33,095 nucleotides of DNA from Methanobacteriaceae archaeon (GTDB lineage Archaea; Methanobacteriota; Methanobacteria; Methanobacteriales; Methanobacteriaceae), in the NCBI GenBank assembly GCA_023249725.1, contig JAHFBZ010000016.1, positions 1 through 33,095 on the forward strand. Reading direction: 5' to 3'. This document shows, in pieces, positions 8,616-18,430 of the stretch. Below the pieces are notes generated by a model. That model made no database searches. It had not been told where the DNA came from and was given only the letters and a program-made list of their open reading frames with translations. Numbering within the stretch: position 1 is the first letter of the stretch; every line of letters begins with the position of its first letter. A program made the translations under genes and the position numbers.

Positions 8616-9848
8616 TTATTTATTACTCATTTTATCAATTTTCAAAGTATCATAATACTCCTGTGCCTCTGGTTTATCACTAAAACTATGCGCTAACTCT
8701 TTGTTCTCTTCAACAATTTTCTTAACATCATCATATGTAATATTGAAAAATTCTTTTCTACTATTTACTTTATTCACTCTTTTATGATCAAATCGGTGAT
8801 GTAATTCTCTTTCTAACTCAAAAGCTTCTTTACTAAAAATAAATACATGAGTATCGAATCTAAATGGAACTGATGCATTGGATAATTCCCTTACTCTATC
8901 TTGAGGTTCATCTCTTCTTGTTACCCCTATTTTATACACATCTTCTCCGAAGGAACCTATATTAGATAATATATATACATATCCTGCGCCTGTTCGTTTT
9001 CTTCTATTGTTTATCTGCTCAATATCGTCATTACTTTTTGCTAAAGCTAACTCTAATTCTCTGATTCTAAGTTTTAATTTTTCTTTTTCTTCATCAGATG
9101 CACTTTCCCTTAATTCAGCCCCTATTTTATTTATATCAGTTTCCAATCTCTTTTTTTGTTCATTGATCTTTTTCTCTTCAGCATCTAATTGTCTTTGTAT
9201 TTTTCGCTCTTCTCTTTCCTGTTCTCTTGCTTCCCTCAGCAAATCTTTTTCTTCTTGCTTTTTCAACTCATATTCAATAGCTACATCAAGTTCTTGCAAT
9301 TTCAAATCCAAATATTGTGGGGTGATTTTTACAACATTTCTTTCATTTAATTTATTCAACGCTTCAAATGATTTTTGTATTCTTTTAACAGAATTTTCTC
9401 TATTTGAAATCTTTACTTTACTTATTACCATATCACAATCTAAATTAAAATTTCTAAGTATTTGTTTTATATTAGCATTAGTTAGTGCTCTCCCTTGTTG
9501 TATGCTATCATTCACTGTCCATTCCGATTCACAAACTGCTGCTCTTTTATTTGTTATAAGATCTTTTTGTTTCTTCCTTATTTCATCTAATTTTTCTTTA
9601 TATAATACAGCTGTTAAAAAATCATATTTTGGTTCATATAAACCTACTTCTTGCATTTCAAGCGCATCATTCACCAATATTAATCCTTTCTTTTTCTTGT
9701 TTAACTCATAATTTAGATTAGTTAATTGGATTCTTCTTTCTTGTAATCTACTATCAATTTTTTTTACCTTTTCTTGTAATCTAATATCTATTTCTTTTAC
9801 CTTTTCTTGTAATTTAATATCTATTTCTTTTACCTTTTCTTCTTCCAT
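8616..9848 (-). CDS. SNIPE-like nuclease, C-terminal part: coiled coil, DUF4041, GIY-YIG (T5orf172/Mug113)
   Basis: A 410-residue frame that begins with ATG immediately after an in-frame TAG closing the upstream frame; the two are in the same phase and were clearly one gene. Residues 1-55 continue the upstream coiled-coil repeats. Residues about 60-200 look like DUF4041 (YDFLTAVLYKEKLDEI, then CESEWTVNDSIQQGRALT). A second charged coiled coil spans about 195-285. The C-terminal GIY-YIG-type nuclease domain runs from about 287: GYVYILSN (289-296), VYKIGVTRR (304-312), RVRELSNAS (318-326) and FELERELHHRF (343-353), with likely catalytic Tyr, Arg and Glu. DUF4041 plus Mug113 with an N-terminal membrane anchor is the layout of SNIPE, an anti-phage nuclease that acts at the membrane on entering DNA. 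Alone, this part would lack the anchor. Confidence 0.8.
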   Translation of the reverse strand: MEEEKVKEIDIKLQEKVKEIDIRLQEKVKKIDSRLQERRIQLTNLNYELNKKKKGLILVNDALEMQEVGLYEPKYDFLTAVLYKEKLDEIRKKQKDLITNKRAAVCESEWTVNDSIQQGRALTNANIKQILRNFNLDCDMVISKVKISNRENSVKRIQKSFEALNKLNERNVVKITPQYLDLKLQELDVAIEYELKKQEEKDLLREAREQEREERKIQRQLDAEEKKINEQKKRLETDINKIGAELRESASDEEKEKLKLRIRELELALAKSNDDIEQINNRRKRTGAGYVYILSNIGSFGEDVYKIGVTRRDEPQDRVRELSNASVPFRFDTHVFIFSKEAFELERELHHRFDHKRVNKVNSRKEFFNITYDDVKKIVEENKELAHSFSDKPEAQEYYDTLKIDKMSNK

Positions 9849-10604
9849 CTATTTCAATTTACCATCAATATTAGCTAATTCCTCATTTTTACCCTTCAAT
9901 TTTTCATTTATTTCCTTCTCCTTCTCCTTCTCCTTTTCTTCCAATTTGACATCTAAATTAGCTAATTGATTTTCTTTCTCTTTTAATTTAATATCTATTT
10001 CTTTTACCTTTTCTTCTTCCATCTCTTTCAATTTACCATCAATATTAGCTAATTCCTCATTTTTACCCTTCAATTTTTCATTTATTTCATTTTCTTTTCC
10101 TTTTAATTTAATGACTATCTCTTTTACCTTTTCTTCTTCTATCTCTTTTAATTCGTTATCTAAATTAGCTAATTGATTTTCTTTCTCTTTTAATTTAATA
10201 TCTATTTCTTTTACCTTTTCTTCTTCCATCTCTTTCAATTTACCATCAATATTAGCTAATTCCTCATTTTTACCCTTCAATTTTTCATTTATTTCCTTCT
10301 CCTTCTCCTTTTCTTCCAATTTGACATCTAAATTAGCTAATTGATTTTCTTTCTCTTTTAATTTAATATCTATCTCTTTTACCTTTTCTTCTTCCATCTC
10401 TTTCAATTTACCATCAATATTAGCTAATTCCTCATTTTTACCCTTCAATTTTTCATTTATTTCATTTTCACCTTGATTAGCCTTTTTGTTTAAAAAATAT
10501 GCTCCAATTATTATCAATGGAATTCCTAAAAAGAATAAATACACTGATATTGTTAATATTATACCAATAATTATTATTGCTAGTCCATGATCACTAAATT
10601 TCAT
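9849..10604 (-). CDS. SNIPE-like nuclease, N-terminal part: membrane anchor and repeated coiled coil
   Basis: A 251-residue frame ending at a TAG (9849-9851) directly followed, in phase, by the ATG of the nuclease part. Residues about 8-40 are strongly hydrophobic (LAIIIIGIILTISVYLFF, then LGIPLIIIGAYFL), enough for one long or two short membrane helices. The rest is a Lys/Glu-rich coiled coil of near-identical units such as EINEKLKGKNEELANIDGK followed by LKEMEEEKVKEIDIKLKEKE. In the earlier copies of the unit the codon at the stop position is GAG (KLKEMEEE), while here it is TAG, so one G-to-T change splits a 662-residue gene. A strong AAGGTGATTAA ribosome site precedes the ATG. The product as read is a membrane-anchored coiled coil without an enzyme. 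Confidence 0.8.
   Translation of the reverse strand: MKFSDHGLAIIIIGIILTISVYLFFLGIPLIIIGAYFLNKKANQGENEINEKLKGKNEELANIDGKLKEMEEEKVKEIDIKLKEKENQLANLDVKLEEKEKEKEINEKLKGKNEELANIDGKLKEMEEEKVKEIDIKLKEKENQLANLDNELKEIEEEKVKEIVIKLKGKENEINEKLKGKNEELANIDGKLKEMEEEKVKEIDIKLKEKENQLANLDVKLEEKEKEKEKEINEKLKGKNEELANIDGKLK
9852..10466 (-). repeat. Intragenic tandem repeats coding for coiled-coil units
   Basis: A nearly identical segment beginning TTTCAATTTACCATCAATAT on the plus strand starts at 9852, 10026, 10233 and 10401. Spacings are 174, 207 and 168 bases, all multiples of three, so units can be gained or lost without changing frame. The protein unit is about 56-58 residues, one copy carrying an extra 11. 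DNA identity is higher than coding needs would explain, which suggests recent duplication or ongoing gene conversion. Confidence 0.85.
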
Positions 10605-11055
10605 TTAATCACCTTATTAATTAAGAATAATATTTTGTGCATTATATAATTTATGACGATATAATGCGATTAAAAACATTTTAATGATAAAAAAATTCGT
10701 GATTAATATTTTATAATATTAGTATTGAGAATTTTTTCAATTAAATAATTTTCAACATTTTAATTCTCTTTTAAAGCCCTCAAAATACGTTATGTTTAAT
10801 TTAATTTCTTTTTGAGATCTTCTTGGAATTTTAAAAATATTCTAATAAAATAAGACACAAAATCAAAAAAATTAATTTGAAATATATATGTTTATATGGT
10901 CTCTTAGAACAGTTTTGCAGAGTATGGGATTTTTAATAGATATGAATTCAAAAAAAACATGAAATTATGTTCTATAGACCAAGAACAACTTATTAGATTT
11001 AATGTGGTATAAATAATACTACATTTTTGTAATGTTTTCAAATAAAAAAATTTAA
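10605..11055. other. AT-rich spacer between the SNIPE-like gene and cysS
   Basis: About 450 bases, very AT-rich, downstream of cysS and upstream of the SNIPE-like gene. No open frame, tRNA or recognisable operator was found. A small TACATTTTTGTA inverted repeat lies at 11020-11031, just after the cysS end. No similarity to the DNA flanking the cysS remnant on its other side was seen, so the duplication is limited to the coding tail. Confidence 0.5.
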
Positions 11056-12420
11056 TTAATCCTCAACATCTATCCCCAAATCATTCAATCGGCCACGAAT
11101 ATCATCAGATAAGGCCCATTCTTTCTTTTCCCTTAGTTTTTGGCGAACATCCTTAATAATATCCAGTAATTCTCCAGAAATATCTCCATCATTAGACTTG
11201 ACGGCCAAATCAAAGCCCATAATTTCCCCGAATTCATTGAAGAATGAAATTATATCTTTCAATACTTTTTCTGACGGAGTTTTATCTTCAAAGGCCTTAT
11301 TCAATTCTTTAACAAAATTAAAAATATGTGCTAAAGCTTCAGGTGTATTAAAATCATTGTCCATTGATTCCAAGAATTTAATCCTGTAATCCTTTAACAA
11401 TCCACTGAAATAATCATCATCATTACCAGCAGAACTATCCAGTAACTCATTTAATTTTTCCACCGTCTTTTGAATTCTTTTCAAACTTTTAGCGGCCTGA
11501 TCCAGGGTTTTTTCACTGAAATCAATGGGACTCCTATAATGAGTAGATAATACAAAGAATCTGAATACTTGGGGATCATGGTCCTCCAGTAAGTCCCGGA
11601 TGGTGATGAAGTTCCCCAGTGATTTGGACATCTTCTCCCCGGAAACATTTAAAAAACCGGTGTGCATCCAGTATCTGACCATGGGGCTTTTACCAGAGGC
11701 GGCCTCCATCTGGGCAATCTCGGCCTCGTGGTGAGGGAAAATCAGATCTAAACCGCCGCCGTGGATATCGTACTGGGGCCCGAAGTATTCTTCGGTAATG
11801 GCCGTATCTTCAATGTGCCAGCCCGGCCTTCCGGTTCCCCATGGTGAATCCCATAGTGGTTCTTCATCTCGTTTTTTCCACAGGGCAAAATCTCCCGGGT
11901 TTTTCTTGGTTTGATCAATATTCACCCGGTGGACATTTAAATCCTCTAAATTACGCCTTGATAGTTTCCCAAAGTTTTCAAATTTAGCCTCATCAAAGTA
12001 AACTCCTGTGGAAGTCTCATAAGCAAAACCTTTTTCAATGAGGGTTTCAATCTGGGATATGATCTCTGGAACGTGATCCGTGGCCCGGGCAAATAAATTA
12101 ACTCCATTTACTCCAAGTGCTTCCATATCTTCCTGGTAACGCTTTTCAAACTTACGAGCTAGTACCTCAGGATCAGCATCTACCTCAGCAGACCTATTAA
12201 TAATCTTATCATCAATATCAGTCACATTCTGCAGGTAGAATACAGAATATCCCTTATATTCCAAGTACCGTTTTATCATATCAAAGGAGATGTAGGTACG
12301 GCCATGGCCAATGTGGGCATCATCATAGACGGTGGGGCCACATACAAACAGTTTTACCCGTTGATCGTTCATCGGCTTAAACTGTTCTTTTTTTCGGCTC
12401 ATGGTGTTGTAAATTTTCAT
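11056..12420 (-). CDS. cysS: Cysteinyl-tRNA synthetase
   Basis: A 454-residue class I synthetase that charges tRNA-Cys. The HIGH motif (YDDAHIGHGRT, residues 36-39) and the KMSKS motif (GEKMSKSLGNF, 263-267) are intact. Zinc-site elements are C27 (FVCGPTVYDD) and the HHE cluster in FPHHEAEIAQ near 230. The position that is Cys in the E. coli enzyme (HIECS) is Asp here (WHIEDTA, D205). The C-terminal anticodon-binding helices end in GIDVED. A GTG three codons upstream (12429) is possible, but ATG 12420 fits the family start MKIYNT. It lies directly downstream of tRNA-Cys on the same strand, about 85 bases away, so the enzyme and its tRNA may be co-transcribed. A broken second copy of its tail lies at 8465-8574. 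Confidence 0.95.
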   Translation of the reverse strand: MKIYNTMSRKKEQFKPMNDQRVKLFVCGPTVYDDAHIGHGRTYISFDMIKRYLEYKGYSVFYLQNVTDIDDKIINRSAEVDADPEVLARKFEKRYQEDMEALGVNGVNLFARATDHVPEIISQIETLIEKGFAYETSTGVYFDEAKFENFGKLSRRNLEDLNVHRVNIDQTKKNPGDFALWKKRDEEPLWDSPWGTGRPGWHIEDTAITEEYFGPQYDIHGGGLDLIFPHHEAEIAQMEAASGKSPMVRYWMHTGFLNVSGEKMSKSLGNFITIRDLLEDHDPQVFRFFVLSTHYRSPIDFSEKTLDQAAKSLKRIQKTVEKLNELLDSSAGNDDDYFSGLLKDYRIKFLESMDNDFNTPEALAHIFNFVKELNKAFEDKTPSEKVLKDIISFFNEFGEIMGFDLAVKSNDGDISGELLDIIKDVRQKLREKKEWALSDDIRGRLNDLGIDVED

Positions 12421-12506
12421 TTTTCCCACTCTCTTGATAATAATGATATATGTACTCTTTTAATTAATATAAAAATTAGTTTTTGAATTATTTAAATATA
12501 AAATAA

Positions 12507-12577
12507 GGCCAAGATTGGGATTTGAACCCAAGTATCATGGTTTGCAGCCATGCACCTCGCCTCTCGGTCATCTTGGC
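12507..12577 (-). tRNA. tRNA-Cys (anticodon GCA)
   Basis: On the minus strand a full cloverleaf folds: acceptor stem GCCAAGA/TCTTGGC with seven pairs, D arm, anticodon stem CATGG/CCATG around loop CTGCAAA (anticodon GCA), a four-base variable loop, and T arm TTGGG-TTCAAAT-CCCAA. There is no intron and CCA is not encoded. The discriminator base reads C, whereas cysteine tRNAs usually carry U73. It is followed by TTATTT and lies just upstream of cysS. Confidence 0.92.
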
Positions 12578-12676
12578 ATGATTATAGCTAATTTGAAAGG
12601 CATATTATAAATTGACTAAATATATTTATAAATTTATATACAATAGCCCATCATCATATTTTGCGACAAGATTAAG

Positions 12677-12694
12677 TTAACAATCGTTATATAA
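12677..12694 (+). promoter_or_regulatory. TAACAATYGTTA-type operator, imperfect copy
   Basis: TTAACAATCGTTATATAA differs from the perfect palindrome at 12840-12859 by one central base. It overlaps a TATA-like TTATATAAATA at 12687-12697 and lies between tRNA-Cys (leftward) and the sulfhydrylase gene (rightward). It may control either direction. Confidence 0.5.
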
Positions 12695-12818
12695 ATACTT
12701 TTCGCTGAAAATTTATAGTGAATGCATATTATAATTTAAGCATAATCAAATTATAATCATCGGAATAAAAAAAAATAATTAAATAAGGATTAAAATTTAT
12801 TTTGCAAGATAAACTATC

Positions 12819-12859
12819 GAAACATTTATAAATGAAATTAATATAACAATTGTTATATT
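12819..12859 (+). promoter_or_regulatory. Sulfhydrylase promoter with perfect 20-base palindrome at the start site
   Basis: A BRE/TATA pair (CGAAACA then TTTATAAA, 12819-12832) is followed by AATATAACAATTGTTATATT (12840-12859), a perfect palindrome. Transcription should begin about 25 bases after the TATA box, inside the palindrome, so a protein bound there would block initiation. The same layout recurs upstream of the ThiS-like gene and the cystathionine synthase gene. Confidence 0.6.
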
Positions 12860-12911
12860 GTGGTATTCTACTAAAATAAACCCGGAATAACAAATCTGGA
12901 TTTAAAGTTAA

Positions 12912-14439
<1,528 letters not shown>

Positions 14440-14499
14440 ACCAATAAATTCATTACATAATTTTATAACTATAGTGATATAATTATAATGTGATGAATT

Positions 14500-15969
14500 A
14501 TGAAAAAAGAATCTGTAGGATTGGTAGAAACTCAACACTTTCATCTGCCAGGTGAACTCCATCTAGAAAGTGGCAAAAAGCTTCAAGACATAACTATAGC
14601 CTATGAAACTTATGGAAAATTAAATAAGGAAAAAAATAATGCTATTTTAATATGTCATGCCCTTTCTGGAGACGCTCATGTGGCGGGATGGCACGAAGGA
14701 GATGCCAAACCCGGATGGTGGGATATAATTATTGGTCCAAACCGATGTTTGGATACCAAGAAATACTTTATAATTAGTTCCAACGTCTTAGGGGGGTGTA
14801 AAGGTTCTACCGGCCCCGCATCTATTAATCCAAAAACTGGAAAACCATATGGTTTAGATTTCCCAATCATAACCATTAAAGACATGGTAAAAGCTCAAAA
14901 GAAGTTAGTAGAAAATTTAGATATAAAACAGCTACTAGCCGTTATTGGCGGATCAATGGGAGGTATGCAAGTACTTGAATGGTGTAATTCCTATCCAGAA
15001 ATGGTTAGAAAAGCTATTCCAATTGCTACCGCAGCCCATTCATCACCACAACAAATTGCCTTTAATGAAGTTGGTCGAAGAGCCATAATATCCGATCCCC
15101 AATGGAAAAATGGATCGTATTCACCGGGAGAAAACCCCAAGGATGGATTAGGCCTGGCCAGAATGATAGCTCACATTACTTATCTCTCTTATGAGTCAAT
15201 GTATGAAAAATTCGGCCGCAGATTACAGGATAAAGAAAAATATAGTTTTGATTTTGACCTGGACTTTGAAGTAGAAAGTTATCTTCACTATCAAGGCGAA
15301 TCATTTGTAAAACGCTTCGATGCTAATTCTTATCTATACATTACCAAAGCAATTGATTATTTTGACTTAACCAGTAATGGGTCCTTAATTGAAGGATTGA
15401 AAAATATAAAATCAAAAATGCTGGTCATTTCCGTTGATTCAGACTGGTTATACCCACCTTCACAATCTAAAGAAATTTTAGAGGCACTCTCTGCTAATGA
15501 AGTTGATGTAAGCTATTCCGAAATTAAATCACCCTATGGACATGATGCATTTCTCTTAGAGGCCGGGCAATTAAATTATATTATTGGAAATTTCCTTTCA
15601 GATAATCTGGTACAAGATGTAATGGCCTACTCAGTTCCATCTATTGAAGAAAATGCTACCTTAGAAGAAGCAGCTAAATTAATGATGGACTGCCGGGTGA
15701 CCCATATACCAGTTGTTTCTAATGAAAATACATTAATTGGTATTGTAACAGCATGGGACATATCAAAGGCCGTTGCTTTAAAAATTGAAAGTTTAGATCA
15801 GATAATGACCAGAAAAGTGGTGGTATCTCGTCTTGATGAGACCATAGAACAAGCTGCAGAAAAAATGAAAAAACACAATATTTCTTCATTGCCAGTGATT
15901 GATAATAAACAGAAAATAAAAGGATTGATAACCACCGACCATATCAGTACGCTTATTACCAAATACTGA
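14500..15969 (+). CDS. metX: Homoserine O-acetyltransferase with C-terminal CBS domain pair
   Basis: A 489-residue protein that transfers acetyl from acetyl-CoA to homoserine. Residues 1-370 are an alpha/beta-hydrolase of the MetX family: [11 protein letters not shown] near 50-60, nucleophile elbow GGSMGGM with S152, catalytic aspartate D315 ([10 protein letters not shown]) and histidine H348 ([10 protein letters not shown]). Residues about 372-486 are two CBS domains ([20 protein letters not shown] and [20 protein letters not shown]), which commonly bind adenosyl ligands and could report S-adenosylmethionine or ATP as feedback. Such MetX-CBS fusions are known in methanogens. The gene follows the sulfhydrylase by 60 bases, so the two form a two-step homocysteine operon. 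A GTGATG element precedes the ATG. Confidence 0.93.
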   Translation: MKKESVGLVETQHFHLPGELHLESGKKLQDITIAYETYGKLNKEKNNAILICHALSGDAHVAGWHEGDAKPGWWDIIIGPNRCLDTKKYFIISSNVLGGCKGSTGPASINPKTGKPYGLDFPIITIKDMVKAQKKLVENLDIKQLLAVIGGSMGGMQVLEWCNSYPEMVRKAIPIATAAHSSPQQIAFNEVGRRAIISDPQWKNGSYSPGENPKDGLGLARMIAHITYLSYESMYEKFGRRLQDKEKYSFDFDLDFEVESYLHYQGESFVKRFDANSYLYITKAIDYFDLTSNGSLIEGLKNIKSKMLVISVDSDWLYPPSQSKEILEALSANEVDVSYSEIKSPYGHDAFLLEAGQLNYIIGNFLSDNLVQDVMAYSVPSIEENATLEEAAKLMMDCRVTHIPVVSNENTLIGIVTAWDISKAVALKIESLDQIMTRKVVVSRLDETIEQAAEKMKKHNISSLPVIDNKQKIKGLITTDHISTLITKY

Positions 15970-16256
15970 ATTTATTTAACCATCCCATTAAATTTTAAAT
16001 GCATTTTTATATATTAATAAAATAACTAATATGTTTACAATCTAAATTTAGTTAAAGACATTTATTTATAGTGTATTTTTATATATAAATAATCCATAAT
16101 CAGTTAATAGGAATTTAAACAAATAAATAACTTAAATATTCCAATATAATCAGAATTAAATTAAATAACAGATAAAACTTAATAAATAACATATACTGTC
16201 ATAAAACATTTTTAAACTAATTAATTTAACCATAGTGAATTAGGAGGTAAGGATAT

Positions 16257-17423
16257 ATGATTTATATGGATAACTCAGCCACTTCACACTTAGATCCTGA
16301 AGTTCTAAGAGAAATGGAACCATTTTTAAAAGAAGAATTTGGTAATGCATCTACTTTTTATTCTCTAGGTAGAAATGCTCGTAAAGCATTAGAAATCGCC
16401 AGAGAAAATGTTGCTGCACTAATAGGGGCCAGCCCACAGGAAATAATATTCACCAGTGGAGGTACTGAGTCAGATAACATGGCCATAAAAGGAACTGCTT
16501 ATAAGTGGAAAAGTAAAGGAAAGCACATAATTACCAGTGTTATTGAGCATCCCGCTGTCAGAGAAACTTGTAAATACCTGGAAACACAGGGTTTTGAAGT
16601 TACTTATCTTCCGGTTTATGAGGAAGGAATAGTTAGCGTTTCTGATGTGGAAGCTGCCATAAGAGATGATACTATCCTTATCACTATAATGCACGCCAAC
16701 AATGAGATTGGAACTATTCAACCCATTGCTGAAATCGGGAAAATCGCCCGGGAGAAAGGAATTTACTTCCACAGCGATGCCGTGCAAAGTGTTGGTAAAA
16801 TACCAGTTGATGTTATTGAGTTAAATGTAGATCTATTATCCATATCTGCCCATAAGTTAAATGGTCCTAAGGGAATCGGAGCATTATATGTGCGAAAAGG
16901 AATCATTTTAGAACCTTTAATTCACGGCGGAGGCCATGAACGAGGCATCCGGCCGGGAACTGAAAATGTGCCCAGTATAGTTGGACTAGGAAAAGCATGT
17001 TCACTGGCCAGCACCCATATGGACGAAAACATTGCCTATCTTACTCAATTAAGGGATTCATTAATTAATGGTATTCTGGAGAATATTGAAGAGTCTTATC
17101 TCAATGGTGATAGAAACAATCGGCTTCCTAACAACGCTCATTTCAGATTCACTGGAATTGAAGGAGAATCATTAGTATTACATCTTGATTCTAAAAACAT
17201 TGCTGCTTCTACCGGTTCTGCATGTTCTTCTAAGAATTTAGAGCCTTCACACGTTTTAATGGCTTTAGGATTGGAAGAAGTGGCAGCTCATGGATCACTA
17301 AGATTAACTTTGGGCAAAGAAAATAAACCGGAAGACATACCATATACTATAACATCTATTAAAGAAGCTGTTGAAACTCTGCGAAAATTGTCACCACTAT
17401 GGTGTAGTGCAGAGAATTTATGA
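16257..17423 (+). CDS. nifS: Cysteine desulfurase (NifS/IscS family)
   Basis: A 388-residue PLP enzyme that takes sulfur from cysteine as persulfide for Fe-S clusters, thiolated tRNA or other acceptors. Key residues are visible: EHPAV with H98 stacking on PLP, DAVQSVGK, the PLP lysine K200 in SAHKLNGPKG, the RPGTEN loop near 232-237, and catalytic C323 in STGSACSSKNLEPSHVL. The loop is of the group I (NifS/IscS) type. A full AGGAGGT ribosome site lies eight bases before the ATG. The scaffold gene nifU starts ten bases after it, forming an operon. In this window the likely sulfur clients are NifU and ThiI. Confidence 0.95.
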   Translation: MIYMDNSATSHLDPEVLREMEPFLKEEFGNASTFYSLGRNARKALEIARENVAALIGASPQEIIFTSGGTESDNMAIKGTAYKWKSKGKHIITSVIEHPAVRETCKYLETQGFEVTYLPVYEEGIVSVSDVEAAIRDDTILITIMHANNEIGTIQPIAEIGKIAREKGIYFHSDAVQSVGKIPVDVIELNVDLLSISAHKLNGPKGIGALYVRKGIILEPLIHGGGHERGIRPGTENVPSIVGLGKACSLASTHMDENIAYLTQLRDSLINGILENIEESYLNGDRNNRLPNNAHFRFTGIEGESLVLHLDSKNIAASTGSACSSKNLEPSHVLMALGLEEVAAHGSLRLTLGKENKPEDIPYTITSIKEAVETLRKLSPLWCSAENL

Positions 17424-17432
17424 GGTGAAATA

Positions 17433-17810
17433 ATGTATACTGATAAAGTAATGGATCATTTCTCTAATCCAAGAAACGTGGGAGATATTCCTGATGCAAG
17501 CGGTGAGGGAACCGTGGGAAATCCTACATGTGGTGATTTAATGACTATTTACATCAAGGTTAAAGATGATGTAATTGAAGACATTAAATTCAAAACCTTT
17601 GGCTGTGGTGCCGCTATTGCTACCAGTAGTATGGTAACTGAACTGGCCATGGGCAAAAACGTGGATGAAGCCTTAAAAATAACCAGAAACGATGTGGCCG
17701 ATGCCCTGGAAGGCCTACCACCAGTTAAAATGCATTGTTCCAATCTGGCCGCTGATGCTCTACAGGCCGCTATTGAAGATTATAAGAAGAAGCAGGCCGA
17801 AAAGGAATAA
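17433..17810 (+). CDS. nifU: Fe-S cluster scaffold protein (NifU N-terminal/IscU family)
   Basis: A 125-residue scaffold on which [2Fe-2S]/[4Fe-4S] clusters are built with sulfur from NifS. The three conserved cysteines are present: C33 in GNPTCGDLM, C58 in FGCGAAIATSS and C102 in KMHCSNLAADAL; D35 after the first Cys is also conserved. It is the short single-domain form, without the ferredoxin or NfuA-like domains of nitrogen-fixation NifU. It is co-transcribed with the desulfurase (gap of nine bases, GAGGTGAAATA ribosome site within the gap). A T-rich terminator follows. Confidence 0.95.
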   Translation: MYTDKVMDHFSNPRNVGDIPDASGEGTVGNPTCGDLMTIYIKVKDDVIEDIKFKTFGCGAAIATSSMVTELAMGKNVDEALKITRNDVADALEGLPPVKMHCSNLAADALQAAIEDYKKKQAEKE

Positions 17811-17819
17811 TTTATTTAA

Positions 17820-17848
17820 TTTTTCTTTCTTTATTCTAATTTTTTTAT
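17820..17848 (+). terminator. T-rich terminator after nifSU
   Basis: Directly after the nifU stop the plus strand has several T runs (TTTTTCTTTCTTTATTC, then TTTTTTT). Archaeal RNA polymerase terminates at such U tracts. No hairpin was seen. Confidence 0.5.
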
Positions 17849-17936
17849 TGAATTAACTAATCTTAAATTAATATTTTTAATTTTAAATAAAAACTAAAGT
17901 ATTATTCATTTTTAACTTTATAAAAACTAAAATTCA

Positions 17937-18302
17937 CTATTTAAGCTCTGAAATAGATCTAGAGATAGCATATTTAAGATGTTCCTTCTTTATAGGTTTA
18001 CTTAAAACAATAGCGTCTTCTGATAGTTGTAAAGATTTATTTAAACAATTTTTAATAAAAACAGTCAGGAATATAATTGGAATTTTATAAAGATTTTCTA
18101 TTTCTTGGGCCGCTTCTACACCACTCATGGGGCCTTTTAATTTTATATTGATTAAAATTAGATCTGGGTTTAGATCTTGAGCATATTGAATGGCCTCTTC
18201 TCCACTGGAAGCTACAGCAACCACATTATGGTCTAAATTTCCTAAAATGGTTTTTAAATCCAAAATAGTGCTAGATTCAGTTTCAGCAATTAAAATATTC
18301 AT
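17937..18302 (-). CDS. Stand-alone receiver-domain protein lacking the phosphoacceptor aspartate
   Basis: A 121-residue single receiver (CheY-like) domain with no output domain. The fold pattern is clear (NILIAETES at the N-terminus, [47 protein letters not shown]). The residue where phosphate is normally taken, Asp in the usual LILMDIKL, is Asn here (N52). The acidic pair near residues 7-9 reads ETE rather than ED. The switch Thr (FLT) and the Lys of the KP motif remain. The codon reads AAT, one base from GAT. It may be a pseudo-receiver acting by binding alone, or a recently inactivated response regulator. No histidine kinase gene lies nearby. It is convergent with nifU. Confidence 0.85.
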   Translation of the reverse strand: MNILIAETESSTILDLKTILGNLDHNVVAVASSGEEAIQYAQDLNPDLILINIKLKGPMSGVEAAQEIENLYKIPIIFLTVFIKNCLNKSLQLSEDAIVLSKPIKKEHLKYAISRSISELK

Positions 18303-18430
18303 GAAAATCTACACATTTTCCTTTAGCAATTAATATTATTAATATTTACTAATTATTTTTATATTTAATTTTTAAAAGATGCAATATTTACCAGAATTAA
18401 TAATAAAAAAAATTAATAAATTCAATGGAG

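Noticed and set aside
9007-9711. A 234-codon plus-strand open frame rich in Ser, Phe and Leu
   Set aside because: It is the antisense of the Lys/Glu-rich coiled-coil coding strand; such shadows are expected and it has no ribosome site.
9849-9851. Pyrrolysine readthrough as the explanation of the amber codon
   Set aside because: Pyrrolysine coding is known mainly in Methanosarcinales, Methanomassiliicoccales and a few others, not typically in Methanobacteriales. The Lys/Glu-rich repeat context gives no reason for Pyl, and the sister copies carry GAG. It is kept only as a minor possibility in the finding.
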